64,000 nt of DNA, taken from assembly GCA_023701135.1 (NCBI GenBank), contig JAMPXP010000003.1:124001-188000 (forward strand). Direction: 5' to 3'. The translations under genes were made by a program, and so were the position numbers. The notes under the pieces were generated by a model, which did not search any database, was not told the origin of the DNA, and saw nothing but the letters and a program-made list of their open reading frames with translations. The DNA is from Desulfobacula sp. (GTDB lineage Bacteria; Desulfobacterota; Desulfobacteria; Desulfobacterales; Desulfobacteraceae). The stretch's first letter is position 1, and every line of letters starts with the position of its first letter. This document shows positions 63,212 through 64,000 of this stretch, in pieces.

Positions 63212-64000
63212 ATGAGCACTCCCTTAATCGGTGTCAGCAAATCCATATTAAAAATAAAAGAACTGATCAATCATGTTGCTAATACCTGTTTGAATGTCTT
63301 GATAACAGGCGAAACTGGTGTGGGAAAGGAAGTTGTCGCCCAGAATTTATATGCTGAATCGGCTAGATCAACAAAGAATTTTGTAAAAATTAATTGCGCC
63401 GCACTTCCTGAAACGCTTCTGGAAAGCGAACTCTTCGGCTATGAAAAAGGCGCATTTACAGGCGCCCACAAAAAACGTCCCGGGAAATTTCAAACTGCTG
63501 ACAAAGGTGTCCTTTTTCTTGACGAAATCGGAGATATGCCCATGGCCCTGCAATCTAAAATGCTTCACGTTCTTCAGAGTGGGGAATTTTCTCCTTTGGG
63601 GTCGGACCAGGAGTTTAAGACCGATGTCTGGGTCATTGCTGCAACCAATCATAACCTTGAAGAAAGCATCCACAAAAAAACATTCAGGGAAGATCTGTTC
63701 TATCGCTTGAATATCATCAAGATTGATGTTCCGCCCTTACGAGAGAGAAAAGAAGACATCCCCTCCTTGTTGGAATACTATTATCGGCTTTATAAGTCGG
63801 AATATCCAGACAACCATGGAAGCAAACCTGATTCCGATATTATCGCAAAACTGTGCAATTACCCATGGCCCGGCAATGTTCGCCAGCTTCAAAATTGTAT
63901 CAAAAAGCAGATGATATTGAATTCCTGGGCAAAAATAATTGAAGAATTGCCTCAAGAACACCCGGAATCAGTACCGCAAATTGAGACAGACATTCGGATG
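63212..64000 (+). CDS. Sigma-54 activator AAA+ protein, C-terminus beyond window
   Basis: 263 codons are visible and the frame is still open at the edge. It begins directly with the AAA+ domain: Walker A GETGVGKE near residue 34, the sigma-54 contact loop GAFTGA near 85, Walker B FLDEIGD near 107, and the arginine finger region FREDLFYRLN near 161. PWPGNVRQLQN near 222 is the end of the domain. A Fis-type DNA-binding domain probably follows outside the window. There is no N-terminal sensory domain; the small receiver gene upstream may supply it. Confidence 0.92.
   Translation, partial: MSTPLIGVSKSILKIKELINHVANTCLNVLITGETGVGKEVVAQNLYAESARSTKNFVKINCAALPETLLESELFGYEKGAFTGAHKKRPGKFQTADKGVLFLDEIGDMPMALQSKMLHVLQSGEFSPLGSDQEFKTDVWVIAATNHNLEESIHKKTFREDLFYRLNIIKIDVPPLRERKEDIPSLLEYYYRLYKSEYPDNHGSKPDSDIIAKLCNYPWPGNVRQLQNCIKKQMILNSWAKIIEELPQEHPESVPQIETDIRM

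Noticed and set aside
1-64000. CRISPR arrays, insertion sequences, prophage, rRNA or tRNA genes
   Set aside because: No repeats, transposase, integrase or cloverleaf-like sequence was found; gaps between genes are too short for most of these.

Overview
The window reads as chromosome of a sulfate-reducing member of the Desulfobacterota, most likely a Desulfobacteraceae-type organism. The support is a DsrC gene, a partial siroheme decarboxylase, an Hdr/Flx-type flavin and iron-sulfur cluster containing two selenocysteine codons, and a Gram-negative envelope gene set. It is mostly housekeeping DNA. I saw no insertion sequence, prophage, CRISPR array, rRNA or tRNA gene, and no gene-free stretch longer than about 250 bases.

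Left end (1-7300, minus strand): a cut-off siroheme decarboxylase, dsrC with its own promoter and terminator, and an operon read hdrA, mvhD, then three FlxC-, FlxB- and FlxA-like genes. Both hdrA and mvhD have an in-frame UGA where the family has cysteine. Each UGA is followed at the right distance by a bacterial SECIS-like hairpin, so both are full-length selenoproteins rather than broken genes. Without HdrB/HdrC genes but with dsrC next door, the cluster looks like an NAD(H)-linked electron-bifurcating module that may act on DsrC or ferredoxin.

Middle left (7300-25700): miaA, a LpoA/Leu-binding-like lipoprotein, kdsD-pfk, a PxxKW cysteine-rich small protein, an aminotransferase with a ClC-CBS channel, marR-truA, argJ with an RsuA/RluB pseudouridine synthase, a DHH-CBS-CCA fusion with trpS, and pilC with a PilS-like kinase.

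Centre (25800-42350, plus strand): lysS and an envelope operon (lolC/E, lolD, bamA, skp, lpxD, lpxA, lpxI, lpxB) that couples lipoprotein release, outer-membrane protein assembly and lipid A synthesis. A CorC-type membrane protein follows, then a compact aromatic amino acid operon (pheA, aroE, aroA, aroK, aroC).

Right half (42350-64000): a small unknown gene with a well-formed promoter flanked by palindromes, a TolC-type exporter, and a run of purC, a ParB-like gene, an SPL-like radical SAM gene, a lipid kinase and plsC. Next come an EF-G-like GTPase, an isoprenoid/DNA-repair operon (xseA, xseB, ispA, dxs, tlyA), a Bax-inhibitor-1 protein, glmM with a left-handed beta-helix protein, pgi, fabH, and a separate receiver domain gene followed by a sigma-54 activator that runs off the window. 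Convergent neighbours often overlap at their 3' ends (11, 10, 57 and 6 bases), which shows a compact genome. All functional calls rest on motif and family recognition by eye; no database search was run.
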